Shown: one piece after another, positions 51,753-59,484 of the stretch | Layout of the letters: every line of letters starts with the position of its first letter | Position numbering within the stretch: the stretch's first letter is position 1 | From: JAHDVS01 sp964370985 | GTDB taxonomy: Bacteria; Actinomycetota; Thermoleophilia; Gaiellales; Gaiellaceae | DNA: 64,000 nt | Assembly (NCBI GenBank): GCA_964370985.1 | Contig: CAYJLE010000003.1 | Span: 1 to 64,000, forward strand | Reading direction: 5' to 3' | Translations under genes and position numbers: made by a program | The notes under the pieces: model-generated | The model's database searches: none | What the model was told of the DNA's origin: nothing | The model's input: only the letters and a program-made list of their open reading frames with translations

Positions 51753-52925
51753 CTACGTCCGGCAGCCGCGGGCGAGTATCGGCCACACGCGCTCCACGTG
51801 CCCGTGTCGAATGCCGACGATCTCGTCGGAGAGGTTGACACAGGTGCAGGCGTGCATCGGCACGAACGCGACCTTCTCTCCCACGGCCACCGTGTCGCCG
51901 CCGACCCTCACGATCCCGTGCTCCTCCGACATTCGCTCGAGCACGATGTCGCGACCGACGGCACGAGCTAGGCCGTCGTCCTGCGTGGAGCCGCCCCCGA
52001 TGAATCCCCGGTCGCCGCTGAACGTCTTCGAGCCGCCGTCGATCGTCGCGCGAGCCGGCGTCTGGTGGCTCACGACGGTACACAGGACGGTCAGGGCGAG
52101 ATCCTCCTCGCCGGCGGAACCGAAGCCGATCTGCATGAGGTCGTTGAACACGTAGGTTCCCGCGCGTACCTCGGTGATCCCCTTGACCTCGGCAACGGCT
52201 CGCCCCGTGATCGTTCCGCCGGCCGTCACTTCGGGAACTGGCAGTCCGGCCGCGCGCAGGACGCCTGCCAGAGCAACCATCTGCTCGCCTTCGGCATGCC
52301 CGGCCTGTTCCACGCTGAGCATGTCGGAGCCGTCGAAGAAGACGCCTCGGTGCGTCGTGATCCCGTCGAGCTCCAGGCCGGGGAGGGAGAGGATGAAGTC
52401 AGCGAGACGCTTGATCCCCTCGATGTCGGTGGGCTCGAATCCGCACCGGTGGAGGCCCGTGTCGATCTCGATCTGAACACCGACGGTAACGCCGCTCGCC
52501 GCGGCCGCGGTGCTCAAGCCCAAGGCTGCGATGTCGCTGTCGACGTTCACCGTCACCGTCGTTCCATCCCCGGCAAGCGCGGCGATGCGCTCCCACTTCG
52601 GCGTACCGATGACCGGGTACGCGATCACGATGTCGCGACAGCCGTGGGCCGCGAAGACCTCCGCCTCCGACACTTTCGCGGCGGCGATTCCCTTGGCACC
52701 CGCCTCGAGCTGCGCCAGTGCGATCTCCGGGACCTTGTGCGTCTTGATGTGCGTGCGTAGCGACACGCCGTGAGCCTCGATCTCGGCCTGCCAGCGCTGG
52801 ATGTTCCGTTCGAGGCGGTCGAGGTCGACCAGCAGGCACGGCGTGTCGAGCTCATCCACCGGCAAGCCTTCCATCGCGCCCCGGGCTCCGGTATCCGGCT
52901 GAACCGCGAACATCTCCCGGGCCAT
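51753..52925 (-). CDS. D-threonine aldolase / D-serine dehydratase-type PLP enzyme (DSD1 family)
   Basis: 390 residues. The alanine-racemase-like N-terminal barrel begins LDTPCLLVDLDRLERNI and has the Schiff-base Lys in RTHIKTHKVPE (about 61). VQIEIDTGLHRCGFEP and VTAGGTITG are PLP-site strands. The C-terminal PMHACTCVNLSDE (about 362-374) has the His-x-Cys zinc pair found in eukaryotic-type D-serine dehydratases and D-threonine aldolases. It should split or dehydrate a D-beta-hydroxy amino acid. ATG 52925 directly follows the nucleotidyltransferase-like gene. The substrate could be a 3-hydroxy-D-amino acid from the imported compound (inference). Confidence 0.88.
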   Translation of the reverse strand: MAREMFAVQPDTGARGAMEGLPVDELDTPCLLVDLDRLERNIQRWQAEIEAHGVSLRTHIKTHKVPEIALAQLEAGAKGIAAAKVSEAEVFAAHGCRDIVIAYPVIGTPKWERIAALAGDGTTVTVNVDSDIAALGLSTAAAASGVTVGVQIEIDTGLHRCGFEPTDIEGIKRLADFILSLPGLELDGITTHRGVFFDGSDMLSVEQAGHAEGEQMVALAGVLRAAGLPVPEVTAGGTITGRAVAEVKGITEVRAGTYVFNDLMQIGFGSAGEEDLALTVLCTVVSHQTPARATIDGGSKTFSGDRGFIGGGSTQDDGLARAVGRDIVLERMSEEHGIVRVGGDTVAVGEKVAFVPMHACTCVNLSDEIVGIRHGHVERVWPILARGCRT

Positions 52926-53708
52926 CTAGTGCCCCTCCTCCGGCAGCTCGTACCAGCGAACCCGCTCGCCGACCTTCGCGCGGAGCTTCCACCCGCGCGA
53001 CTTCGGCTCCTGCTCGAGCCGTCCGAGGAGATTACGGATCTGCTCGTGCACTCGTGTGCGCTGCTCGATGGTGCCCTCAGCTCGCGCGTAGTGATCGGCG
53101 CGTTCCGCGACGAGTGTCACCGTCTTCCAGAGTCCCCAGTCGTGCGCCGTCAGTGCGGCGAGATAGGCGAGATTGATACCCCCGTCGTCCTCGGCGAACG
53201 GATGGTCGATGAGCACCGCGAGAACGTCCTTGAGGTCCTTCTCGTTCGTCTCGACGACCTGGAGCTTCGTCAGGAGGAGGTCGGCGAGCGGGAGCGCATC
53301 GCCCGGCAGACGAACCCGCTCGGAGAGGTCGAGCCGGTGGCACATCTCGAACGTATCGAGGAAGACGTCGACCTGACGGCCGTTGATCCCGTCCCAGAAG
53401 AACAGCCTTCTCGCCCCGTGCATGGCGTTGAACTGCCTGTCCGGCTCGTAGCCCAGTCCGGCGAGAAGCTCGACGAGCCGCTTCGACTCCCTGCGCCTGC
53501 CGGCGAGGTCGATATCGGCGTACGTCCGGGCGAGGGGTGGGGCCGACGCGCTGGGGCAGCGGTGCGCGATGCCGACGCCGCCCATAAGCCTGAGCGAGAG
53601 TCCGAGCGGCCTCGCGGCTGCGGCGATCCGCGCACCCTCGGCGACGGGATCGGGTAACGGGCTGCTCTGCGTGCCCTGTCGTGTCATGTCGTCCACGCCG
53701 ATAGTCAC
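52926..53708 (-). CDS. Nucleotidyltransferase-fold protein
   Basis: 260 residues with the minimal pol-beta NTase features: LMGGVGIAH (Gly43-Gly44), a metal-binding ADIDLAG (Asp65 and Asp67), the third acid in RQVDVFLD (about Asp114) and DLLLTKLQVV with a Lys as in AbiEii/MNT-type NTases. The C-terminal part is helical and basic-acidic mixed. It may transfer a nucleotide to a small molecule or a macromolecule. The GTG start overlaps the SDR stop (GTGA) and its stop touches the DSD1-type gene, so it is inside a metabolic operon rather than a separate toxin-antitoxin pair. No cognate antitoxin is seen. Confidence 0.75.
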   Translation of the reverse strand: MTIGVDDMTRQGTQSSPLPDPVAEGARIAAAARPLGLSLRLMGGVGIAHRCPSASAPPLARTYADIDLAGRRRESKRLVELLAGLGYEPDRQFNAMHGARRLFFWDGINGRQVDVFLDTFEMCHRLDLSERVRLPGDALPLADLLLTKLQVVETNEKDLKDVLAVLIDHPFAEDDGGINLAYLAALTAHDWGLWKTVTLVAERADHYARAEGTIEQRTRVHEQIRNLLGRLEQEPKSRGWKLRAKVGERVRWYELPEEGH

Positions 53709-54499
53709 CGGAGAGCTCCCGGCAACGGCTCATCCGGCGCCTGCATCGGCACGCCGATGGAGACACCGCCGTCCACCACGAGGTTCTCGCCGGTGATGTA
53801 GGAGGCCTCGTCCGAGGCGAGGAAGACCACGGCATCTGCGATGTCGGACGGCTTCGCGAAGCGGCCGAGAGGAACGCGCTTCAGATACTCGGGGCCTTCG
53901 ACCGAGTCGTGGACGAGGTGTGCAGCGAGGCGGGTATCGACGATGCCGGGCGAGACGGCATTCACCCGGATCCCGTACGGAGCGAGGTCCAGCGCCGCGG
54001 TCTTCATGAGGCCCAGGAGCCCGAACTTCGTCGCGCTGTAGTGAGCGGTATTCGCCTCGACCCAGAACGCGTTCGTCGAGGCAGTGAATACGACGGCGCC
54101 GCCGCCCTGCGGGATCATCACCCGGGCGGCCTCTTGTATTGAGAAGAAGGCGCCGGTGAGGTTGACGTCGACCATGCGTCGCCAGGCGCTCTCGGTAATG
54201 CCCATGAGGTTCACGACGTCCGCTGTGGCTGCGTTCGCCGCAAGGAAGTCGAGACGCCCGAACCGCTGCGTGCAGCGCTCGACGGCTCGCTCGACGTCAA
54301 CGCGGTTCGAGATGTCGCACGACACCGTGTCGATGAGGTCATGGCCGCCGAGCTCGGCAGCCATGACGGCCGCCGCGTCGGCGTCGATGTCGGCGATGAG
54401 CACGGATGCGCCGTGGCGGAGCAGGCGTTCGGCGATCGCCTTGCCGATTCCGTGCGCCCCGCCCGTTACGAGAGCCACGCGATTCACGAGCTTATCCAT
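53705..54499 (-). CDS. Short-chain dehydrogenase/reductase (classical)
   Basis: 264 residues. TGGAHGIGKAIAERLLRHGA (about 12-31) and the acidic ADIDAD after the second strand suggest NAD. ANAATADV is the NNAG region, FTASTNAF the Ser, HYSATKFGLLGLM the Tyr-Lys, and SPGIVDTRL plus ITGENLVVDGGVS complete the fold. ATG 54499 has AAGGGGGA a few bases upstream. Lies between the SMP-30 lactonase and the NTase-like gene in one transcript; probably oxidises an alcohol intermediate. Confidence 0.9.
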   Translation of the reverse strand: MDKLVNRVALVTGGAHGIGKAIAERLLRHGASVLIADIDADAAAVMAAELGGHDLIDTVSCDISNRVDVERAVERCTQRFGRLDFLAANAATADVVNLMGITESAWRRMVDVNLTGAFFSIQEAARVMIPQGGGAVVFTASTNAFWVEANTAHYSATKFGLLGLMKTAALDLAPYGIRVNAVSPGIVDTRLAAHLVHDSVEGPEYLKRVPLGRFAKPSDIADAVVFLASDEASYITGENLVVDGGVSIGVPMQAPDEPLPGALR

Positions 54500-54519
54500 C
54501 GTCCCCCTTCGCTCCGTGC

Positions 54520-55386
54520 TCACCGGTGCAGCGGTAGACCGTCGGCTCTGGCGCCGTGAACCTCGACCCGGCCACGTTCGTCCTCGACCACGTAGATCGT
54601 GCGCGACCCCGCGGGGCCGAACGCGAGGTTCGTCGGGGCGTTGCCCTCGGTGGGGATGCGGTCGATCACGCACCCGCTCCGGTCGAGCACTGTTACGTCG
54701 CCCTGACCGAAGACGGTGACGTACAGCCGTCCGTCCCCATCGAACTTCATGCCGTCCGGGCCACGCAGGCCTCGCGAGCCGAGTTCCGGATCGAGTACGT
54801 TCCCAAACAGCTCTCGCCGCCCCCCGGTTGCCGGCTCGTACCGGTAGACGTTGCCCGTCATCGTTTCGTTGACATAGAGCGCCTCGTCCGGTCCGAAGGC
54901 GATGCCGTTCGCGAACTGGAGGCCGCGGTCGAGGATGCGACCCTCACCTCTCCCGAGGTCGAACCGGCACACCCGTCCGTCGAGCCTAAGCGAGGCGTGG
55001 TCGGACCGCGGTCGTTCCCCGTCGAGGAACTCCGTGACACGAATACCGGAATCGGTGACGTACAGGGCACCGTCCGGGCCAAGGCACAGGTCGTTCGGCC
55101 AGAGCAGGGCCTCCCCTTCGCAGCAGGAGGCCCAGGTCTCTGCCCGACCATCGAGAACGAGACGGACGATGCGCGGGTCGAGTGATTCCGCGACCCAGAT
55201 CGTGTCCGATCTGTCGACCGCGATTCCGTTCGGGCGGCCCGTCCTCGCGACGACGCGTCTCGTCGCCCCGGTCGCGTCGACGTGCGTGACGCAACCCCGT
55301 TCGAGCGCGAGCTCCGTGAAGAGCCACGAGCCGTCGTCGAGGAGCGCCGGCCCCTCCGGCAACGCCAGTCCGGTGCAGAAGATCAT
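54520..55386 (-). CDS. SMP-30/gluconolactonase-family protein
   Basis: 288-residue six-bladed propeller lactonase. LALPEGPALLDDGSWLFTE holds the first metal Glu, RPNGIAVDRSD the next, WPNDLCLGPDGALYVTDSG the Asn and Asp of the metal site, and FANGIAFGPDEALYVNET and PDGMKFDGDGRLYVTVFG follow as later blades. It hydrolyses sugar or other lactones with Ca or Zn. 20 bp before the SDR start and 20 bp after the permease gene, so in the same operon; an SDR-lactonase pair is a common way to oxidise and open cyclic hemiacetals. Confidence 0.87.
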   Translation of the reverse strand: MIFCTGLALPEGPALLDDGSWLFTELALERGCVTHVDATGATRRVVARTGRPNGIAVDRSDTIWVAESLDPRIVRLVLDGRAETWASCCEGEALLWPNDLCLGPDGALYVTDSGIRVTEFLDGERPRSDHASLRLDGRVCRFDLGRGEGRILDRGLQFANGIAFGPDEALYVNETMTGNVYRYEPATGGRRELFGNVLDPELGSRGLRGPDGMKFDGDGRLYVTVFGQGDVTVLDRSGCVIDRIPTEGNAPTNLAFGPAGSRTIYVVEDERGRVEVHGARADGLPLHR

Positions 55387-55406
55387 GTCCGCGGGCTCCG
55401 CTCGCC

Positions 55407-57047
55407 TCAGTCGGGCGGGATCTCCGATGTCGCCTGGGTCAGGTTGATCCCTTCACGACCCCTGACGTAGTTCGCGGCCAGGTACACGACGACCGCTGCT
55501 GCTACGACGATTCCCAGGTTGCGAAACGCGGCGCCCCGGTCAGAGAGCCCGAGGCCGGGATACTTCAGGTAGAGGAAGCCGTTCGCGACGGCGACCGCAA
55601 GGGCGCCGACCCCGGCGATCGTCGTCAGGGGGACGCCTGCGATGCGCTTGGTCATGACCGACCCCCGCCAGATCTCGGGCCGGCGATACGCGAACACGAT
55701 GACCGCGATCGACATCAGCAGGAGCGCCACGACCGTGATCAGCACCGCGGTAGCGTAGACAGTGAAGAAGTTCGAGCCGTACACGGCCCAGACGTAGATG
55801 CCGAGAATGATCGCCACGACGATCCCGAGCGACACGACCGGCACGCGAGACCTGGAAGAGACGTGTGCGATGCGGAGCGGCAGGACACCGTCGAAGGCGT
55901 AGGCGAAGAGAGCCCGCATCGGCTGGAGGAGCTGGAGCCAGAGTACGACGAAGAAGGTTAGGACGATCGAGATCCCGAGAAACCACGCGAGAGCGCTGCT
56001 GCCACCGGCGATCGACGCCAGGAAGATGAAGAACGGAGGCGCGGCGAACGGCCACGCGTCTGTGCCGTTGACCGCATTGGCGGAGGCGAAGAACTCGCTT
56101 CCGAAGCCGTGGAAAAAGATCACGGTCATGACCACGCAGGCGATCATGTTGATCGCGGCCGCTCCGGTCATGACGGCGGACGTACGCCACGTGCCCGCCT
56201 GCCTCACCTCGCCCGAGATGTGGGTTGAGTAGAAGGAATAGATGCTGAAGCCGATGACGGCGCCAAAGGCCGGCCAGGTGTTCGAGAAGGTGCTTCCATG
56301 GTCGACGTTCACGCCGGCGTCCTTCGCTGCGGTGATCACCGACTGGTAGGAGTCGCTGTTGCCCGTGATCGGGTTCGCGAAGCTGTTGAACGCCGAGACG
56401 AAATCGCCGCCGCTCTTGGCGAGGACGACGATCCCCGTGACGAGGAGTCCCAACGCCGCGAGCAGGAACGCGAAGCCCTGAACGCGCAGAGCCCACTTCC
56501 AGCCGGTGGCGGCAAGGAGCGCGGCCATCGCCAGGAACGCTGCCCCGATCCCGAACTGCCAGCCCCGGCTCGAGCTGAGGGTCGTTCCCCAGTCGAGGAG
56601 CGTGGAGGAGTTGGAGAGGAGTCCGATCACGCTCAGGCTCGGTGCGAGCGCCGCCGTGACGAGGAACAGCGTGATCGCGGCGGCCGAGAGGAGGACGCCT
56701 GCGGTGAAGCAGAACGACGACACGATGCCGGCGATCGGGTGGAGTATGCGCCCGACGAAGACGTAGTCGCCGCCGGTCCGCGGGATCGCCGACGTGACGG
56801 TGCTGATGGCGAACGAGAAGACGATTCCGGCCAGGTAGCCGAGCGCGAGAGCCACGTAGAGGTTCGCCCCCGGGAAGGCTCCGAGCGTCCAGAACAGGGC
56901 AATCGCGAGCACGAACGGCGCCGGTGCCGTGAAGCAGTTGAAGATCAGCGTTGACTTGGGCGAGACGCTGCGGACGAGCCCGGTGGCCTGCCGTGTGAAC
57001 AGCCGGCCCCCCGCGCCCTCCGTGACTCCGTGAACTTCGCTTGCCAT
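55407..57047 (-). CDS. APC-superfamily amino acid permease
   Basis: 546 residues and about 12-14 membrane helices; the first FNCFTAPAPFVLAIALFWTL follows a short cytoplasmic end, and TVTSAIPRTGGDYVFVGRILHP is the conserved helix 2-3 segment of amino-acid/polyamine permeases. Helices continue to IVVAAAVVVYLAANYV near the end. It is longer than usual because of a large loop (about 225-270). GGAGGTG lies about 7 nt before ATG 57047. As the first transporter of the island operon it probably imports the amino compound broken down by the genes downstream. Confidence 0.9.
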   Translation of the reverse strand: MASEVHGVTEGAGGRLFTRQATGLVRSVSPKSTLIFNCFTAPAPFVLAIALFWTLGAFPGANLYVALALGYLAGIVFSFAISTVTSAIPRTGGDYVFVGRILHPIAGIVSSFCFTAGVLLSAAAITLFLVTAALAPSLSVIGLLSNSSTLLDWGTTLSSSRGWQFGIGAAFLAMAALLAATGWKWALRVQGFAFLLAALGLLVTGIVVLAKSGGDFVSAFNSFANPITGNSDSYQSVITAAKDAGVNVDHGSTFSNTWPAFGAVIGFSIYSFYSTHISGEVRQAGTWRTSAVMTGAAAINMIACVVMTVIFFHGFGSEFFASANAVNGTDAWPFAAPPFFIFLASIAGGSSALAWFLGISIVLTFFVVLWLQLLQPMRALFAYAFDGVLPLRIAHVSSRSRVPVVSLGIVVAIILGIYVWAVYGSNFFTVYATAVLITVVALLLMSIAVIVFAYRRPEIWRGSVMTKRIAGVPLTTIAGVGALAVAVANGFLYLKYPGLGLSDRGAAFRNLGIVVAAAVVVYLAANYVRGREGINLTQATSEIPPD

Positions 57048-57076
57048 GTCGCACACCTCCCGTACGCGAGACTGCG

Positions 57077-58099
57077 TTAACCGGAAACGAGCTTGAAGCT
57101 CTTGACGCCCTGCCTCTCGAGATCGACGACGCATCCGTCGATGCGTCCCCCGGCGTAGTCGGAGCCGGGGTTGATGACAACGGTTCGCCCGATGTGGACG
57201 ATTCCGCGTGACTCGTGGATATGCCCGTGCAGGGCCAAGGCGGGCTGGTACTCCTCGATCAGCTGCCGCACCGCGGTGCTGCCGACGGGGATCGCGTGTG
57301 GCTGCCCGCTCGTGAGCACCGGGCGAAGCTCTCCGTCGAGCTCGATCGCCGTGTCGAGCCCGCTGCCGTGCGGAGGCACGTGCAGGTTGAAGATCGCCGT
57401 CGCGGGCGACTCGAGCTGCTCGGCCAGGCGGCGAATCTTCTCGTAGAGCTCTTCCTCCCGGAGCTCGCGGGGGCTGTTCCACGGGGTGGGATTCGAGAAG
57501 CCGCAGGAGATCATCTCGTGCTCCCCGACCCGGACGATGCGCCCGTCGCACGCCTTCACGACGCTGCTGCTTTCGAGCACGCTGTCGATTGACCACGGAT
57601 CGTCGTTCCCAGGCATCACGTAGACGTCGACGTCCGCGGTGCCGAGCCGCTCCTCCGCCAGCGCGACCCAGCGCTCGAGCTCGCCGATCATGGCCCTGGC
57701 GAAGAGCTCCTCGCGGACGCTCGCGTTGGCGCGCATCGCCCCATGCTCGTCCTCGCTGACCACGAGCGGGTAGAAGCCGTTCATCCGGATTGCCAGCTCG
57801 AGCTCGCCGCGCTCCTCGCTCGAGGCGGCCGTGCGTTCCTCTCCGATCACCCAGGCGGTGTACGACCCGTTGCGCCTGATGATGGGCACGAGGGCCTTCC
57901 CGGTCAGGTCTCCGCCCATGATCAGCGCCTGCGCGTCGTAGTGCGACGCTGCGTTCACGAACTTGCGCCAGCAGAGGTCGCTTCCGTGAACATCCGAGGC
58001 GTAGAACAGCCGAAGCGCCGCCGCGCTCGTCTTCCACTCCCGACGGAGGAAGCCGGCCACGGGGCGACGATACTGCAGAGCCTTGATAAATGTCAACAT
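57077..58099 (-). CDS. Metallophosphoesterase (calcineurin-like)
   Basis: About 340 residues. Metal motifs: FYASDVHGSD (Asp, His), MGGDLTGK (Asp), VMPGNDDPW (Asn), NLHVPPHGSG (His) and LHGHIHES (two His). This covers all five motifs of dimetal phosphoesterases. Three starts are possible: ATG 58099, a GTG at 58060 and a TTG at 58111; homologous domains usually begin near LRLFYASD, and a palindrome overlaps 58099, so the true start may be 58060. It precedes the permease by 29 bp and faces the GntR gene divergently. Target phosphate ester is unknown. Confidence 0.85.
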   Translation of the reverse strand: MLTFIKALQYRRPVAGFLRREWKTSAAALRLFYASDVHGSDLCWRKFVNAASHYDAQALIMGGDLTGKALVPIIRRNGSYTAWVIGEERTAASSEERGELELAIRMNGFYPLVVSEDEHGAMRANASVREELFARAMIGELERWVALAEERLGTADVDVYVMPGNDDPWSIDSVLESSSVVKACDGRIVRVGEHEMISCGFSNPTPWNSPRELREEELYEKIRRLAEQLESPATAIFNLHVPPHGSGLDTAIELDGELRPVLTSGQPHAIPVGSTAVRQLIEEYQPALALHGHIHESRGIVHIGRTVVINPGSDYAGGRIDGCVVDLERQGVKSFKLVSG

Positions 58100-58100
58100 T
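58089..58100. promoter_or_regulatory. Candidate GntR/FCD operator
   Basis: AATGT-CA-ACATT, a perfect 5-bp inverted repeat in an unusually A/T-rich stretch (TTGATAAATGTCAACATT) between the metallophosphoesterase and GntR genes. It fits the TnGTnnnACnA style of FadR/FCD regulators and lies 42 bp before the GntR start, so autoregulation and control of the island operon are likely. Confidence 0.5.
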
Positions 58101-58142
58101 CGGACGATCAACGATCTGAAGTGCGTTCAGCTAGCCTGTCGC

Positions 58143-58856
58143 ATGATGAAGATCGATGCGTCGACTCGTACGTTGCGGGCGCAGGCGCTCTCGATCATCC
58201 GCGACGAGCTGATCTCCGGGCGCCTCCAGCCCGGCCACAAGGTCAACGAGGCGCAGATGGCAAGAGGCATCGGGATCAGCCGCGGAACGCTGCGAGAGGC
58301 CCTTCGCAATCTCGAGCAAGAGGGCATGCTCGTCTCCGTGCCGCACCGGGGCACGTTCGTCAGGCGTTTCACCTCACAGGAGGCGGCGGAACTCCAGGAG
58401 GTGAGGCTGTCGCTTGAGGTGACCGCAGCCTGTCGAGTGGCTGCGAACTGGAGCGTGGAGACGGAGTCCGTCCTCGAAGACCGGCTGCATGCTCTCAGTC
58501 GCGCCTACTTCGCCCCGCTGCCGTTCCCCGACCGGCTTCGGGCGGACCTGAGATTCCACGAAGCGATCTGCGAGTCGTGCGGGAACCGGACGCTGCTCGA
58601 GGTGTGGCGGTCGCTGATCGGCAACATCACCGTCATGGTCCTCAACGTTGGCGCTGAGCGGATGACCCAGCTGCAGGACCCCAGCCTGCACCAGCCGCTC
58701 ATCGACGCGATCTCGTCCGGCGACGAGACGCGCATCCGCGAGATCTTCGCGCTGCACTTCGAGGCGGGCCAACAGGTGGTCGCCTCCGCATTCGCTGCCG
58801 GAGAAGCGGGCCTCGCGGACGAGCCGCACTCGGTTGCCGCTAAGAACCGGGAGTGA
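58143..58856 (+). CDS. GntR-family transcriptional regulator, FCD domain
   Basis: 237 residues. The N-terminal winged helix is LSIIRDELISGRLQPGHKVNEAQMARGIGISRGTLREALRNLEQEGMLVSVPHRGTFV (about 16-75). The FCD domain follows with ligand/metal residues: LRADLRFHEAICESCGN (Asp, His), and later HQPLIDAISSGDETRIREIFALHFE with two His, so a metal-assisted acid ligand is likely. Divergent from the metallophosphoesterase-permease-lactonase operon and probably its regulator. ATG 58143 (a second ATG follows at once). Confidence 0.9.
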   Translation: MMKIDASTRTLRAQALSIIRDELISGRLQPGHKVNEAQMARGIGISRGTLREALRNLEQEGMLVSVPHRGTFVRRFTSQEAAELQEVRLSLEVTAACRVAANWSVETESVLEDRLHALSRAYFAPLPFPDRLRADLRFHEAICESCGNRTLLEVWRSLIGNITVMVLNVGAERMTQLQDPSLHQPLIDAISSGDETRIREIFALHFEAGQQVVASAFAAGEAGLADEPHSVAAKNRE

Positions 58857-59434
58857 GATGGTGCTGGAGGCGATGAAGGGGCCGGATGCCGAGGTGCTAT
58901 TTCCCGTTGGTCGGGGCTGCGCGACGGCACGGTGCGTCCCGGCGAGCGGGAGACGGCGTCGGCGGAGGAGGCTTACGCGCTTTCCGAGGTCGGCCGAGGC
59001 GGCGTACCGCGACGGCCCTCCCTTCGCTTGGCTGAGAGCGGGCGCTCGTGCGGGTCAGGCGCGGCGGCTTTGGACGATCTCGCCTCGAGCACGAGCCGGT
59101 TAAGGAACTCGGCGAGCCTGACGCGGAGCGTGTCATCGACGAGGCGACCCTGGTCGTCGAAGCGTCGTGCTGCATCCGTGACGGCGGATCACGCACCTGC
59201 TCGACGGGCCGAACGTGTTGGCTACGTCCAGCGTGCCGAGTGCATGTCCGATCGGCGGGTCGTCCATGCGGGTTCGCACCGATGCCGGCCTCGAAGAGCT
59301 TCGCGAGACGGCGGGCATGCTCCTGGACGGCGTCCAGGAGCTCTTTGCGGAGACTTCACGGACGGCGAGCTCGCGACGCCCGCCGAACTGCTCGGCCGCC
59401 TCACCGCCGGCGCCGTCGGCGAGCCCCGCTAGCC
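58857..59434. other. Gene-poor stretch, probably decayed sequence
   Basis: About 580 bp with no intact gene. Short protein-like runs occur in different plus-strand frames (for example LRDGTVRPGERETASAEEAYA near 58930, VKELGEPDAERVIDEATLVVEA near 59110, GLEELRETAGMLLDGVQELF near 59290, then DGELATPAELLGRLTAG near 59375), which would need at least two frameshifts to join. This looks like the remains of a coding gene of unknown family at the edge of the island, but I cannot name it. Confidence 0.45.
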
Positions 59435-59459
59435 ATCGGGGCGTGACCTGTCCCGCCCG
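59435..59459 (-). repeat. 25-bp palindromic intergenic repeat, copy 6
   Basis: Reverse-oriented copy related to copy 3: reading the minus strand, CGGGCGGGACAGGTCACGCC then CCGAT. A second, partial tail (CATGTCCCCTAC, 59477-59488) follows and contains the TAG stop of the P450 gene. The doubled structure resembles copy 4. Confidence 0.65.
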
Positions 59460-59484
59460 ACCCGACCGGCGCCGGGCATGTCCC

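Noticed and set aside
52926..53708. Toxin-antitoxin or abortive-infection pair
   Set aside because: The NTase-like protein has no partner of antitoxin type and is coupled to metabolic genes on both sides.
59048..59446. 132-codon plus-strand gene in the gap before the P450
   Set aside because: Composition is Arg/Ser-rich, no motif and no ribosome-binding site; better explained as decayed sequence.
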